Source: Marinobacter bryozoorum
GTDB taxonomy: Bacteria; Pseudomonadota; Gammaproteobacteria; Pseudomonadales; Oleiphilaceae
Length of the DNA stretch: 64,000 nt
Direction of reading: 5' to 3'
Assembly: GCF_023156245.1 (NCBI RefSeq)
Contig: NZ_JAKZAH010000002.1
Coordinates: 124,001 to 188,000 of the forward strand
Shown here: positions 53,667 to 63,050 of the stretch, in pieces
How positions within the stretch are numbered: position 1 is the first letter of the stretch
How the letters are laid out: every line of letters starts with the position of its first letter
Made by a program: the position numbers and the translations under genes
The notes under the pieces: generated by a model
Told to the model about the DNA's origin: nothing
What the model saw: the letters and a program-made list of their open reading frames with translations, nothing else
Databases searched by the model: none

Positions 53667-55695
53667 CTACGGCAGTGCCCGCATGATTCGCATGGACGTG
53701 GCAGAGCTGATACGCCCGCCGCGCCGCATCAAGCCCAGTCAGGCGGCCGCCGAATTCATGAAAGTGGTTGGCGGTGACGGCACGGTCCGGGATTGGAGCC
53801 CGGACGCCACCCCTTATATGGTCGAGCCCCTTGATTGCATGGGTGGCCGAAAGTACGACGCCGTGATATTCGTCGCTCCAGCTCGCACGGGGAAGACTCA
53901 AGCGCTTGTCGACGGCTATATCGCCTACGAGGTCGAGTGCGACCCATCCGACGGACTCGTCATCCAGATCAGCGAGGACAAAGCCCGGGAGTTCAGCAAG
54001 AAGCGGGTTGACCGGATGCTAACGCACTCCCCGGCCCTGGCAAAGCGACTCAGCCCAAGAGGTCACGACAACAACGTTCACGACAAGATTTTCCGTGCCG
54101 GCAATTACCTGGGCATCAAGTGGCCATCGAAGAACGTCATGGCCAGTTCCGACTTCAAGTTTGTGCTGATCACCGACTTTGACCGGCTGGCGGAGGATGT
54201 CGGTGGCGAGGGTGACCCGTTCACACTGGCCTCAAAGCGGACCCAGACGTTCGGATCAACTGGCATGACGCTGGCGGAGAGCTCACCCGGGCGGGAGATC
54301 ACCGACCCCAACTGGCGCCAGCCGACAGACTGCCCACACATGGCCCCGCCCACCACCGGCATCCTCGATCTGTATAACCGTGGCGACCGCCGCCGGTGGT
54401 ACTGGCAGTGCCCGCAGGGCCAGTGCCGGGAGTGGTTCCAGCCGATCCAGCAGAACTTCAACGTTGCCTCCCGGGCCGTGTTCTGCCCTCATTGCGGCTG
54501 CGAGGTCTCCCAGGCCGAAAAGAAGCGCCTGAACATGAACGGCCGCTGGGTGCCGGAGGGCTGCTCCCTCACGCCGGACGGCGAAATGCTTGGCACGCCG
54601 AAAGGCGGACGGATTGCCTCGTTCTGGATGGAGGGCCCCGCCGCCGGCTTTCAGACCTGGGCCAGCCTGGCCGAAAAGCTGGAAACCGCCACCGAAACCT
54701 ACGAGGTCACCCGCAGCGAGAAGGCGCTGAAGACGGTCACCAATGTGGACTGGGGCTTGCCATACCTGCCCCGGGCCATGCTGGAGGACGCGGCGCGTAC
54801 CAACCCTGCCGACAATGCCGAGGACTTCGAGCGCTACATCGTCCCCGAGCAGGCCCGGTTCCTCACGGCCGCGGTGGACGTACAGGGCGGCCAGAATGCC
54901 CGGTTCGTTGTCCAGGTGCACGCCCATGGACCGGACCGCGAGGAGTGGTTGATTGACCGATACGAGATCAAGGAAAGCCCCCGCGAGGGCCTCGACGGTG
55001 AGCCGGCCCCGCTTGATCCGGCCAGCTACCCGGAGGACTGGGACACCATCACGGATAAGGTTGTTAGCGCCACCTACCGCACCCACGAGGACGGCCAGGA
55101 ATTGCGGGTGCGCATGACCATCGTGGATTCCGGCGGCGAAGATGGCGTCAGCGAAAACGCTTACCGCTGGTATCTGAAATGCGCCCGCAACCGATTGGCG
55201 CACCGGGTCTGTCTGTACAAAGGCGCGTCCGCCCGGAATGCGCCGCAGATCAAGGAAAGCAAGGTGCCGTCTGCCGCCAAGGCCGAAGTTCCCCTGCTGA
55301 TTTGTAATCCCAACCTGCTGAAGGACGCCGTTACCAACGCGGCCCGCCGTTCCGATGCCGGAACGTCCCGCCTTCACTTCCCCCGATGGCTGGGTGCCTG
55401 GTTTTGGGATGAGTGGCAGGCAGAGATCCGGCAGACCGATGGCCGCTGGAAGAAAGTCCGCAAGCGCAACGAGGCCCTTGACCTGGCCTGCATGAACCGC
55501 GCTGCCTCCCTGAAGCTGGGCACAGCAAAAATCCGCTGGGACAAGCCGCCGGCCTGGGCCCGTCCAGTGCTGGAGAACAGCGAGCGCATCAGCCGCGAAG
55601 AGCGCCGGGAAATGCAATCCGAACAGAAACCCCGCAAGCGCGAGAAGTCCGGCTTCAAGAAGTCCGGCGGTTTCAAGAAAGCGGAGTTCGTGTAG
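53659..55695 (+). CDS. large terminase subunit (GpA family)
   Basis: A 678-residue packaging motor/nuclease of the lambda GpA family. Walker A-like APARTGKT at residues 73-80, the adjacent acidic motif LITDFDRLAEDVGG, Zn-binding Cys set in the middle (CPQGQC, CPHCGC), and a C-terminal nuclease domain with AVDVQGG and VDSGGEDG. ATG at 53659 overlaps the small subunit stop by 8 bases. Confidence 0.93.
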   Translation: MSSYGSARMIRMDVAELIRPPRRIKPSQAAAEFMKVVGGDGTVRDWSPDATPYMVEPLDCMGGRKYDAVIFVAPARTGKTQALVDGYIAYEVECDPSDGLVIQISEDKAREFSKKRVDRMLTHSPALAKRLSPRGHDNNVHDKIFRAGNYLGIKWPSKNVMASSDFKFVLITDFDRLAEDVGGEGDPFTLASKRTQTFGSTGMTLAESSPGREITDPNWRQPTDCPHMAPPTTGILDLYNRGDRRRWYWQCPQGQCREWFQPIQQNFNVASRAVFCPHCGCEVSQAEKKRLNMNGRWVPEGCSLTPDGEMLGTPKGGRIASFWMEGPAAGFQTWASLAEKLETATETYEVTRSEKALKTVTNVDWGLPYLPRAMLEDAARTNPADNAEDFERYIVPEQARFLTAAVDVQGGQNARFVVQVHAHGPDREEWLIDRYEIKESPREGLDGEPAPLDPASYPEDWDTITDKVVSATYRTHEDGQELRVRMTIVDSGGEDGVSENAYRWYLKCARNRLAHRVCLYKGASARNAPQIKESKVPSAAKAEVPLLICNPNLLKDAVTNAARRSDAGTSRLHFPRWLGAWFWDEWQAEIRQTDGRWKKVRKRNEALDLACMNRAASLKLGTAKIRWDKPPAWARPVLENSERISREERREMQSEQKPRKREKSGFKKSGGFKKAEFV

Positions 55696-55779
55696 CCACC
55701 CACCCCAAGACAGGCGCGACCAAAACCGTTTTGCAACCATGTAACCATCGACCCGATCAATGCGACAGCGAGATCCAAG

Positions 55780-56721
55780 ATGGCGAAAAAATGGTTTGAT
55801 GTCCGCGCCCAGGCGGACCGGAAGGAGGTCAGCGTCAGCATTCGCGGCTTTATCGGCGAATGGGGCGTCTCTGATAGCGAGCTGATCCGGGAAGTGGAGG
55901 CCGCCGGCGATGTTGAGATGATCAACGTCAACATCAACAGCCGGGGCGGCGAAGTGGATCACGGCTTGTCCATTTACAACTTCCTGCGCACCCACCCTGC
56001 CCTGGTCAGCGTCCGCATTGACGGCATCGCGGCCAGCGCCGCGTCCGTGATTGCCATGGCCGGTGACGAGATCACCATGCCGGCAAACGCCCTGATGATG
56101 GTGCACAACCCGTGGACGTTTGCGATGGGTAATGCGGCGGAGCTGCGCAAGACCGCAGATGACCTTGAGCAATTCGAAAAGACCCTGCTGGCCACCTACA
56201 CGGCACGGACCGGCAAGGACGAAGAAGCCATCAAGGATCTGCTGGATGACGAGACCTGGCTGACTGCCGCTGAAGCGGTAGAGCTTGGCTTTGCCGACAC
56301 CGTCGAATCCCTGGCTCAACCGGCAGCGGTGGCCATGGCCAAGGCGATGGATATTCCTGCCGAGATCCTGGCCAAAGTTGCCGAGATCGAGAAGCCAGCA
56401 GCCCCGACCGAGCCTGCTGAACCGCAGCAGCCGGAATCGAACGCTGAGGCCTCGGAGGAAAACCCCGAAGCCAAGACCGCTGAAATTGTCGCCCTTTGTG
56501 TTGAGCGAGGCTTTGCCGCCAAGGCGGCAGACTGGTTGCGCGAGGGCATCACGCTGGACGACGCGAAGCAGCGCATCCTCGACGCCCAGGCGGCGGACGA
56601 CGAAGCCCGCAACGCCGACCCGGTCATTCTGCCCGGCCAGGAAGACGGTCAGGCAGAGAAAGAAGCCCGCTCAAGCTGGGCAAAAGCCTTCAAGAAAACC
56701 CAACCGAGAGGTAAATGGTAA
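55780..56721 (+). CDS. ClpP-like prohead protease with scaffold-like C-terminus
   Basis: A 313-residue head maturation protease. ClpP/crotonase fold with catalytic Ser86 (GIAASAASVIAMAG) and His109 (MMVHNPW). C-terminal ~110 residues are Ala/Glu/Pro-rich and charged, like an internal scaffold. Position between TerL and the decoration protein matches lambda C/Nu3. Stop overlaps the next start. Confidence 0.9.
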   Translation: MAKKWFDVRAQADRKEVSVSIRGFIGEWGVSDSELIREVEAAGDVEMINVNINSRGGEVDHGLSIYNFLRTHPALVSVRIDGIAASAASVIAMAGDEITMPANALMMVHNPWTFAMGNAAELRKTADDLEQFEKTLLATYTARTGKDEEAIKDLLDDETWLTAAEAVELGFADTVESLAQPAAVAMAKAMDIPAEILAKVAEIEKPAAPTEPAEPQQPESNAEASEENPEAKTAEIVALCVERGFAAKAADWLREGITLDDAKQRILDAQAADDEARNADPVILPGQEDGQAEKEARSSWAKAFKKTQPRGKW

Positions 56722-57083
56722 TGGCTACTTTTACTGAATCCCGGCATGCCGGCGAGTTCATCATCTCCGAAGCGAACGGCCACCGCAGCCGCGATACCGT
56801 AACCGTGGCCGCTGGCAACAATCTGCAGGCAGGTCATGTGGTCGGTGCGCTGACTGCTGGCGGTTATGCCGAGTACAACCCGGGCAACGCCGACGGCTCT
56901 GAAACCCCGGCAGGCGTCCTGTTCGACGCGGTGGATGCGACCGACGCAGCCCAGACCGGCGTCATTCTGGCCCGAGACTGCGAGGTAACCGGTGCAGACC
57001 TGGCCTTCTTCGCTGGCGCGACCGAAGGCGAGATCGAGACCGCCGCCGCGGCCCTGGCCGAGCTTGGCATCATCGTCCGATAA
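56721..57083 (+). CDS. head decoration protein, lambda gpD-like
   Basis: A 120-residue protein of the gpD type, seen from AGEFIISEANGHRSRDTVTV, LQAGHVVGALTAGGY and GVILARDCEVTGADLAF. It would trimerise on the expanded capsid. Start at 56721 is preferred over 56715 by the ribosome site GAGG. Confidence 0.88.
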   Translation: MATFTESRHAGEFIISEANGHRSRDTVTVAAGNNLQAGHVVGALTAGGYAEYNPGNADGSETPAGVLFDAVDATDAAQTGVILARDCEVTGADLAFFAGATEGEIETAAAALAELGIIVR

Positions 57084-57140
57084 ATCCGAAACCGGCTGGC
57101 ACTGCTTGTTGGCCACAACGATCTGAACTGGAGATTACAA

Positions 57141-58181
57141 ATGGCTACTATGGACATCTTCAACAGCGACGCCTTCAGCATGGTTTCGCTGACCGAAGCC
57201 CTGAACGAGCAGGAGTTCCAGCCGAGCTTCCTGCGAAACCGGGGCATCTTCACCCCAAAGCGGGTCCGCACTGAAACCGTGGCAATCGAGAGCAAGGCCG
57301 GCGTACTGAGCCTGATCCCGACCAGCCCCCGCGGCGCAGCCCCCGAGGCGAGCTCTGCCGGTAAGCGCACCCTGCGCGACTTCCGCACCGTGCGTATCGC
57401 CAAGAGCGACCGGATCACTGCCAGTGAGCTGGCCAACATCCGCGCCTTTGGCTCCGAGACCGAGCTGATGCAGGTTCAGTCTGAGGTGGCTGATCGCCTT
57501 AACGGCCCCGCCGGCCTGATGCGTGATATCGAGCTGACCTGGGAGAACATGATGCTTGGCGCCATTCAGGGCCAGGTAGTGGATGCGGACGGCTCTGTCA
57601 TCGAGGACTACTTCGACGCCTTTGGCGTGAGCCAGGATGCAGAGATTGACTTTGACCTGGACAACACCTCTCCGGCCTCTGGCGCGGTTCGCAAGAAGTG
57701 CAACCAGGTGGTGCGCCAGATGATGAAGGCCGCCGCGGGCGCATGGGTGCCCGGCCGGACCATCGTCGAGGCTGTTGTGGGCGATGCGTTCTGGGATGAC
57801 CTGGTAGCGCACCCGGAAGTTCGCGAGACCTATCTGGGCACTCAGCAGGCCGCCGATCTGCGCAACGACGTGGGCATGGCTTACGAGCAGTTTGTCTACG
57901 GCGGCATCCGCTGGATCAACTACCGGGGCACCGATGATGGATCCACCGTAGCCGTAGGCACAGACAAGGCGAAGTTCTACCCGGTGAACGCTCCGGGCGC
58001 CTTCCTGATGGCCTACAGCCCGGGTGAGTTCTTCGACACCATCAACCTGCCCGGCCAGGACGTGTACTCCCTGGTCATCCCGGACGAGCGCCGTAACGCC
58101 TTCGTTGACGTCGAGGTCTACAGCTACCCGCTGCCGATCGCCACCCGGCCCAAGATGCTCCAGCGCGCCAAGCGCACCTAA
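57141..58181 (+). CDS. major capsid protein, lambda gpE-like
   Basis: A 346-residue HK97-fold capsid protein of the gpE family: FSMVSLTEALNEQEFQPSFL near the N-terminus, then IVEAVVGDAFWDDLVAHPEV, and C-terminal VDVEVYSYPLPIATRPKMLQ. Length equals that of lambda E (341). Confidence 0.93.
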   Translation: MATMDIFNSDAFSMVSLTEALNEQEFQPSFLRNRGIFTPKRVRTETVAIESKAGVLSLIPTSPRGAAPEASSAGKRTLRDFRTVRIAKSDRITASELANIRAFGSETELMQVQSEVADRLNGPAGLMRDIELTWENMMLGAIQGQVVDADGSVIEDYFDAFGVSQDAEIDFDLDNTSPASGAVRKKCNQVVRQMMKAAAGAWVPGRTIVEAVVGDAFWDDLVAHPEVRETYLGTQQAADLRNDVGMAYEQFVYGGIRWINYRGTDDGSTVAVGTDKAKFYPVNAPGAFLMAYSPGEFFDTINLPGQDVYSLVIPDERRNAFVDVEVYSYPLPIATRPKMLQRAKRT

Positions 58182-58229
58182 GCCCTGACCGGGGCTCTTC
58201 GGAGCCCCTTATTCTCATGGGGGTAAGGC

Positions 58230-58433
58230 ATGAGCTTCACGGCATCGGATCTGGATGCAATCAATCGCGCCATCGCCCTGGGTGAGCGGCGCGTTACGTT
58301 TAATGACCGCACGGTTGAGTATCGGGACATTGACGAACTGCTGAGGGCTCGTGACGCCATCCGTACCGAGCTGGCCCGCAGTGAGTCCGGTAGCCGCCGG
58401 CGGATCTGGCCAATGCGAGGAACCGGATTTTGA
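58230..58433 (+). CDS. gpW-like head-tail joining protein
   Basis: A 67-residue protein matching lambda gpW: FTASDLDAINRAIALGERRV, TFNDRTVEYRDIDELLRARD. In lambda, W lies between A and B; here it lies after the capsid gene and just before portal. Overlaps the portal start by 4 bases. Good ribosome site (GGGGTAAGG). Confidence 0.88.
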   Translation: MSFTASDLDAINRAIALGERRVTFNDRTVEYRDIDELLRARDAIRTELARSESGSRRRIWPMRGTGF

Positions 58434-60283
58434 CCAATAAACATCCTCCCGTAATGGCCTTCTGGCAGGCGGGGAAGCCCGGGAACAAGGCGTTCCGTGA
58501 TAAGGGCGACCCCGGCCCCAACATCGCCAACCTGGCAAACCTGCGCACGGCTCGCATGCGGGCGCGTGACGCTGTCCGAAACATCCCCCTGGCCAGTCGC
58601 GCCATAGACCTGGACGTCACCAACATCGTGGGCACGGGCATCGTGCCTCGCTTTGAAGAGCGGCCCCTGTCCGCCCTGTGGCGAGAGTTCGAGGACGAGT
58701 GCGACGCCTCCGGCATCTACGATATCTATGGCCTGCAGGAAGCCGCCGTCCGCGCATGGCGGGAGACGGGCGAGTGTTTTATCAGGCTGCGGCCACGCAG
58801 GGCCTCCGACGGACTGGCGGTTCCCATGCAGGTGGAGTTGCTGGAGGCCGATATGGTGCCCCTGCAGAACTTCCCGATCCTGAGCAACGGCAATCGCATT
58901 GTTCAGGGCGTGGAGTTCAACGGCATCGGCCAGCGCGTGGCCTATTGGGTCCACAAACAGCACCCCGGTGATAACTACGGCCTGCAGGTCTCACAGGGTG
59001 AGCTGACCCGGGTTCCGGCAGATCGCATCATTCACATTTACGAGCCGCTGCGCCCAGGACAGGTTCGGGGCTTCCCGCCTCTGGCCACCGTGCTACAGCG
59101 GATGCAGCAGAAAAACGACTTTGACGAGGCAACGCTGGAGCGTCAGAAGCTTGCCAGCAGCCTGACCGCCGTGTTCACCCGCCCGGTGCCGGAGACTGAG
59201 GGCGTGGATCCGATCACCGGCGAATCCATCGATGGCCGGGAAATGGCGGAGATTGAACCAGGCAGCGCTTACACCCTGTACCCGGGTGAGGACGTCAAGT
59301 TCCCCAGTCTGCCTTCCTTGGGCGGTGAGTATGAGGCGTTCGCCCGGGTCAACGGCCGGGACATTGCCGCCGGTTTCGGGCTGCCCTACGAGTTGCTGAC
59401 CGGCGACTTCCAGGGCATGTCAGACCGCACGGTCCGCGTCCTGATCAACGAATATCGACGCCGGGTAGAGCAGCACCAGTGGCACCGGGTTATCCGGCAG
59501 ATGATGCGCCCTATCAAGGCGGCCTGGCTGACTGCGGCCAAGCTTTCTGGTGTGGCGCGAGATTCGATTGATGACACCGTTCGTTGGGTTCCGCCGGCAT
59601 GGCCCTACTTCCACCCGGTGCAGGACGTGCAAGCCCTCACCATGGAGGTCAAGGCCGGTCTGCGCTCGCAGTCTGACGTCATACACAGCCGGGGCAACGA
59701 CCCCGACCAGGTGCGCCGTGAGCGTGCCGCTGAACAGGCAGATGACCAACGGGCTGGGGTTTACTCCACCACCACGGTCTACGATCCGGAGATCGAGCGC
59801 AGCAGCGCCCGGGCCCGGTCTGACATGGTGGCCCAGGCTGAGGCGCAAAAGGCTCGCGGTGCAGCCATGGAGTCGGTGGCAGCCAGCACGGCCAACCAGG
59901 CCATCGCCGAGGCCAACAAAGCCAAGGCGAAGGCGCTGGAGGCAGAGGCTCGTGCCCACGATGCCGAGGAGGCCATGAACCGGTCTGCGGACGAGCTCAA
60001 CCGGCTGCAAGGCGAGATTGCCAAGGCCCGGGCAGAGTCTGAGGCGCTGGCGGCGGATGACGAGCGAAAAACCCGCATGGAGGCCCTGGTGCGTGAGATT
60101 GAGGCCCGGGAGCAGTCAACTCAGCGCGAAGCTGAACACCGACTGGAGCTGGCCCTGCATGCAGCCGAGGAAGCCCGGGAGGCCCGAGAGCACGCCCGCA
60201 AGCTGCAGAAAGAGGACTACCGCATCAAGCAACTGGAGCGCCAGGGTGCCGAGCAGGTCCTGGCCGACCTGAGCGATGAGTGA
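58430..60283 (+). CDS. lambda-type portal protein with coiled-coil extension
   Basis: A 617-residue portal. Residues ~1-430 match lambda gpB portals (LASRAIDLDVTNIVGTGIVP, ELLEADMVP, RIIHIYEPLRPGQVRGFPPL, GLPYELLTGDFQGMSDRTVR). The last ~190 residues are a long Ala/Glu/Arg-rich coiled coil (AEANKAKAKALEAEARAHDA). TTG start with GAGGAA upstream. It overlaps the following gene by 8 bases. Confidence 0.9.
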   Translation: MTNKHPPVMAFWQAGKPGNKAFRDKGDPGPNIANLANLRTARMRARDAVRNIPLASRAIDLDVTNIVGTGIVPRFEERPLSALWREFEDECDASGIYDIYGLQEAAVRAWRETGECFIRLRPRRASDGLAVPMQVELLEADMVPLQNFPILSNGNRIVQGVEFNGIGQRVAYWVHKQHPGDNYGLQVSQGELTRVPADRIIHIYEPLRPGQVRGFPPLATVLQRMQQKNDFDEATLERQKLASSLTAVFTRPVPETEGVDPITGESIDGREMAEIEPGSAYTLYPGEDVKFPSLPSLGGEYEAFARVNGRDIAAGFGLPYELLTGDFQGMSDRTVRVLINEYRRRVEQHQWHRVIRQMMRPIKAAWLTAAKLSGVARDSIDDTVRWVPPAWPYFHPVQDVQALTMEVKAGLRSQSDVIHSRGNDPDQVRRERAAEQADDQRAGVYSTTTVYDPEIERSSARARSDMVAQAEAQKARGAAMESVAASTANQAIAEANKAKAKALEAEARAHDAEEAMNRSADELNRLQGEIAKARAESEALAADDERKTRMEALVREIEAREQSTQREAEHRLELALHAAEEAREAREHARKLQKEDYRIKQLERQGAEQVLADLSDE

Positions 60284-60806
60284 TTACCTCAAGGCACTGA
60301 GGGAGCGCAAGCGCACCCTGAAAATTCAGCAGGAGCGGCACGACGCGCAGCTTGAAGCCCTGGAAGAGCGCGCCCGACAGATTGTCGAAGATGCCAAGGC
60401 GCAGGCGCAGGCGGAGCGTGACCAGATACTGGCCGATGCCAAGGGCGATCCCGGTGAGGATGGCGACGTCGGGCCCATGCCGAAACACCAGTGGAAAGGG
60501 ACGCGCCTGCGCTTTGAGGATGGCGAGCGGGACCACTGGGGCAAGTGGGTAGACCTGAAAGGCCAGCCCGGGCCTCCGGGGCCACCGGGCCGCCCTGGTA
60601 GCGGAGCCAATCTTGCCTCCCTGCCCCTGCTGAACGCCCCACCGGAAGATGGCGACACGATGATCGTGGAGCGCGAAGGCAAGCTTTACCGGGTAACGAT
60701 CCAGAATCTGAAAGACACCTTCGGCGAGGCGATCCCCATCGATGCGATTTACGCCGGTGGCGATCCGGTCATGGCCGATGATGAATACGTGAGGGCAACA
60801 GACTGA
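60276..60806 (+). CDS. coiled-coil/collagen-like structural protein
   Basis: A 176-residue protein: N-terminal charged coiled coil (ERHDAQLEALEERARQIVED), a short collagen-like Gly-X-Y run (LKGQPGPPGPPGRPGSG), then a C-terminal globular part (GDTMIVEREGKLYRVTIQNL). Such fibres link baseplate or tail to receptor-binding proteins. Overlaps portal and the DGR target gene. Confidence 0.7.
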   Translation: MSDYLKALRERKRTLKIQQERHDAQLEALEERARQIVEDAKAQAQAERDQILADAKGDPGEDGDVGPMPKHQWKGTRLRFEDGERDHWGKWVDLKGQPGPPGPPGRPGSGANLASLPLLNAPPEDGDTMIVEREGKLYRVTIQNLKDTFGEAIPIDAIYAGGDPVMADDEYVRATD

Positions 60807-62998
60807 TGGCCGTACAACATAAAGACATCCCCAGAGAACACATGCACGACCCTTATCGGTGGGTGGTGGCTGACGAGGCAGAGCGCCTTGCCATAGCCCC
60901 GCTGATCTCGGACGTCCTGAAATGGGCGCACCAGCTCAGCGATGACACGATCTGGGAGCTGAAAAACTTCGCCCCGATCACCTGGCGGCAGGTAAGCGCT
61001 GTCAGTTCCGTCCACGGCCGGACCGGCGCGGTAACGGCGCAGGCTGGCGACTATACGCCCGCTCAGGTGGGAGCAGACCCGGCAGGCGCAGCATCCAATG
61101 CCGTGACAAGTCACGAACAGGCAGCGGATCCGCACTCGCAGTATGCGCAGAAAGCCGACCTTGCCGCTGTTGCCAATTCTGGCGACTACAATGACCTGAC
61201 CAACAAACCCGACCTGAGCGTTCTGGAAGAGGTCACTGTATACGCCGATCTGGCCTCGTTCCCGGCGTCCGGCGAAACCGACAAGGTCTACATCGCCCAG
61301 GATACCGGCTATATGTACCGCTGGAGTGGGTCAGGCTATGTGCAGCTCACGGACCAGACCGCCATCTGGGGGCAGATCAGCGGCAACCTGGCCAACCAGG
61401 CTGATCTGAGCAATGCGCTGGCGGCCAAGGTGGATAAGGTGGCCGGCAAGGGCCTGTCCACCAACGACTACACTGACGCAGAACAGTCCAAGCTCTCAGG
61501 TATTGAGCCCGGTGCCACGAAGAACGCGACCGATGCACAACTGCGCGACCGCTCAACGCACACCGGGACTCAACCGGCCAGCACGATCAGCGATTTTAAC
61601 TCGCAGGCCTCAGCGGCGGCACCAGTCCAGAGTGTTGACGGCCGGGCCGGCGCTGTGGACCTGTCCGGAAGCTACGAGGCCAAGCGCCAGAACAACTTGT
61701 CAGCCGCCACCGACCCCACGGCAGCCGACGACGCCAGCGCCGGGTACGAACCGATGTCCCGGTGGATCAACACCAGTACCGGTGAAATCTGGCTCTGCGT
61801 CGATGCGACCAACGGTGCGGCGAACTGGCAGAAAGCCTCTTTGACCCTGGATGAGCTTGGCAGTGCTGCTGTTGTCGACGTGGGCACCGGTCAGGCTCAA
61901 ATACCATTGAATAGCGATCTGGGCTCTGCAGCCTACTCCGACGCAAGCGAGTTTGACGAGGCCGGCGCAGCCTCCTCCGCTGTTTCAAGCCACCAAAGCG
62001 CCAGCAACCCGCACCCTCAATACACAACCGATGCAGAGGTCAATGACCTGGCCCCCAAAGCCCCCGGCGTGCTCGACGGCCTGCGCCGCTCTGTAGAGTC
62101 TGCATCTGGTGGGCGCATGACCGTGTTTTATACGGCGCTTGGTCAGCCCTCGTATTTCGTTCGGCAACCCCAGTTTCTCTGCGAGGATATCGCGCCGGGT
62201 GGCGAGCTAGGGTCTGGCGTTCATGAGGCGTTCAGGTTCGGGGCCGAGACCGACGCCGAAATATGGGTCGGGGCGTATCCAGGCTCAGTGGTCAACGGAG
62301 AGGGCGTCAGTCAGCCCGGCGTGGAAACCGGTCGGTCTATCGATTTCGATCAAGCCCGCGCAGCCTGCCAGGCCTGCGGTTCGGGCTTTGACCTGATGAC
62401 CACCTGGGACTGGTCAGCGGTTGCTCTATGGTGCATGGCGAACGGATTTGAGCCCCGAGGCAACACCAACCATGGTCGACACCACGATAATCGCTGGGAG
62501 ACAGGCACCCGGCAGGATGGCGATACCTACATCCCCGGCGACAACTCCGGCATCGGCAACATACTAACCGGATCAGGCCCGGTTCAGTGGCGTCACGACG
62601 GCACCATGAGCGGCATATCTGACCTGGTGGGCAACGTCTGGGAATGGTCTCTGGGATTCAAGATGATCGATGGCCGCATCTTTTTGAGTCCAGATAATGA
62701 TATCCCTGCCGAGTCCAGCTATACCGACACCGGCTGGGATATGCCCGGCAATCAGACATGGGCATCGATGACCGCAACTGGCGCCAGTGATGCGCTGAAG
62801 CGTGCGCTCATTGTGCCCAAAGGCGTGGACGACCCCACAGGCAACCTTTACACGAATCTGTCCGGGGAACGGCTCCCGCTCCGTGGCGGCCCGCGCAGCA
62901 ATGGCGGCGCTGCCGGCCTTGGTGCGCTGTACCTCAGCAGCGTTCGCACGCATTCGTACACGAGCATCGGGTTTCGCCCCCGCTTTCGCAATCCGTAA
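60806..62998 (+). CDS. tail-fibre-like DGR target protein with C-type-lectin/FGE domain
   Basis: A 730-residue protein. The N-terminal ~65 residues are unique; residues ~66-420 hold tail-fibre-type repeats (VHGRTGAVTAQAGDY; VDGRAGAVDLSG) with beta-rich linkers. The C-terminal ~300 residues resemble the formylglycine-generating-enzyme/C-type-lectin fold, seen in RSIDFDQARAACQACGSGFD, TTWDWSAVALWC, SGISDLVGNVWEWSLGF and the final GFRPRFRNP. Residues 689-727 are the variable repeat. It is the presumed receptor-binding tip, diversified by the downstream retroelement. Start overlaps the collagen-like gene (TGATG). Confidence 0.88.
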   Translation: MAVQHKDIPREHMHDPYRWVVADEAERLAIAPLISDVLKWAHQLSDDTIWELKNFAPITWRQVSAVSSVHGRTGAVTAQAGDYTPAQVGADPAGAASNAVTSHEQAADPHSQYAQKADLAAVANSGDYNDLTNKPDLSVLEEVTVYADLASFPASGETDKVYIAQDTGYMYRWSGSGYVQLTDQTAIWGQISGNLANQADLSNALAAKVDKVAGKGLSTNDYTDAEQSKLSGIEPGATKNATDAQLRDRSTHTGTQPASTISDFNSQASAAAPVQSVDGRAGAVDLSGSYEAKRQNNLSAATDPTAADDASAGYEPMSRWINTSTGEIWLCVDATNGAANWQKASLTLDELGSAAVVDVGTGQAQIPLNSDLGSAAYSDASEFDEAGAASSAVSSHQSASNPHPQYTTDAEVNDLAPKAPGVLDGLRRSVESASGGRMTVFYTALGQPSYFVRQPQFLCEDIAPGGELGSGVHEAFRFGAETDAEIWVGAYPGSVVNGEGVSQPGVETGRSIDFDQARAACQACGSGFDLMTTWDWSAVALWCMANGFEPRGNTNHGRHHDNRWETGTRQDGDTYIPGDNSGIGNILTGSGPVQWRHDGTMSGISDLVGNVWEWSLGFKMIDGRIFLSPDNDIPAESSYTDTGWDMPGNQTWASMTATGASDALKRALIVPKGVDDPTGNLYTNLSGERLPLRGGPRSNGGAAGLGALYLSSVRTHSYTSIGFRPRFRNP
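62871..62984 (+). repeat. DGR variable repeat (VR)
   Basis: 114 bases at the 3' end of the target gene, aligned without gaps to the template at 63457-63570 (offset 586). They differ at 62879, 62891, 62892, 62893, 62898, 62909, 62910, 62930, 62937, 62940, 62951, 62957 and 62964. All but 62893 are template adenines. The last 20 bases (from 62965) are identical and GC-rich, the likely initiation-of-homing segment. Confidence 0.95.
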
Positions 62999-63020
62999 TC
63001 TGTAACCCTGCAATCTGCTT

Positions 63021-63038
63021 GCCCTGCGGTAGCAGGGC
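63021..63038 (+). other. DGR target-recognition hairpin
   Basis: GCCCTGC (63021-63027) and GCAGGGC (63032-63038) form a perfect 7-bp stem closed by the tetraloop GGTA. A stem of this size with a G-purine-N-A type tetraloop just past the VR is known from DGRs such as that of phage BPP-1, where it is needed for efficient homing. There is no T-run, so it is not a terminator. It is 36 bases past the VR end. Confidence 0.7.
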
Positions 63039-63050
63039 GTAAGGAAATAA

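Noticed and set aside
54283..56319. A 678-codon open frame on the minus strand opposite TerL and the protease
   Set aside because: Antisense shadow of GC-rich coding DNA; no family similarity, and both plus-strand genes are firmly identified.
60806..62870. A second variable repeat elsewhere in the fibre gene or window
   Set aside because: I looked for further copies of the TR core words and saw none outside 62871-62984.
63021..63038. Intrinsic terminator between the fibre gene and avd
   Set aside because: No T-run after the stem, and the downstream genes need to be expressed with the target.
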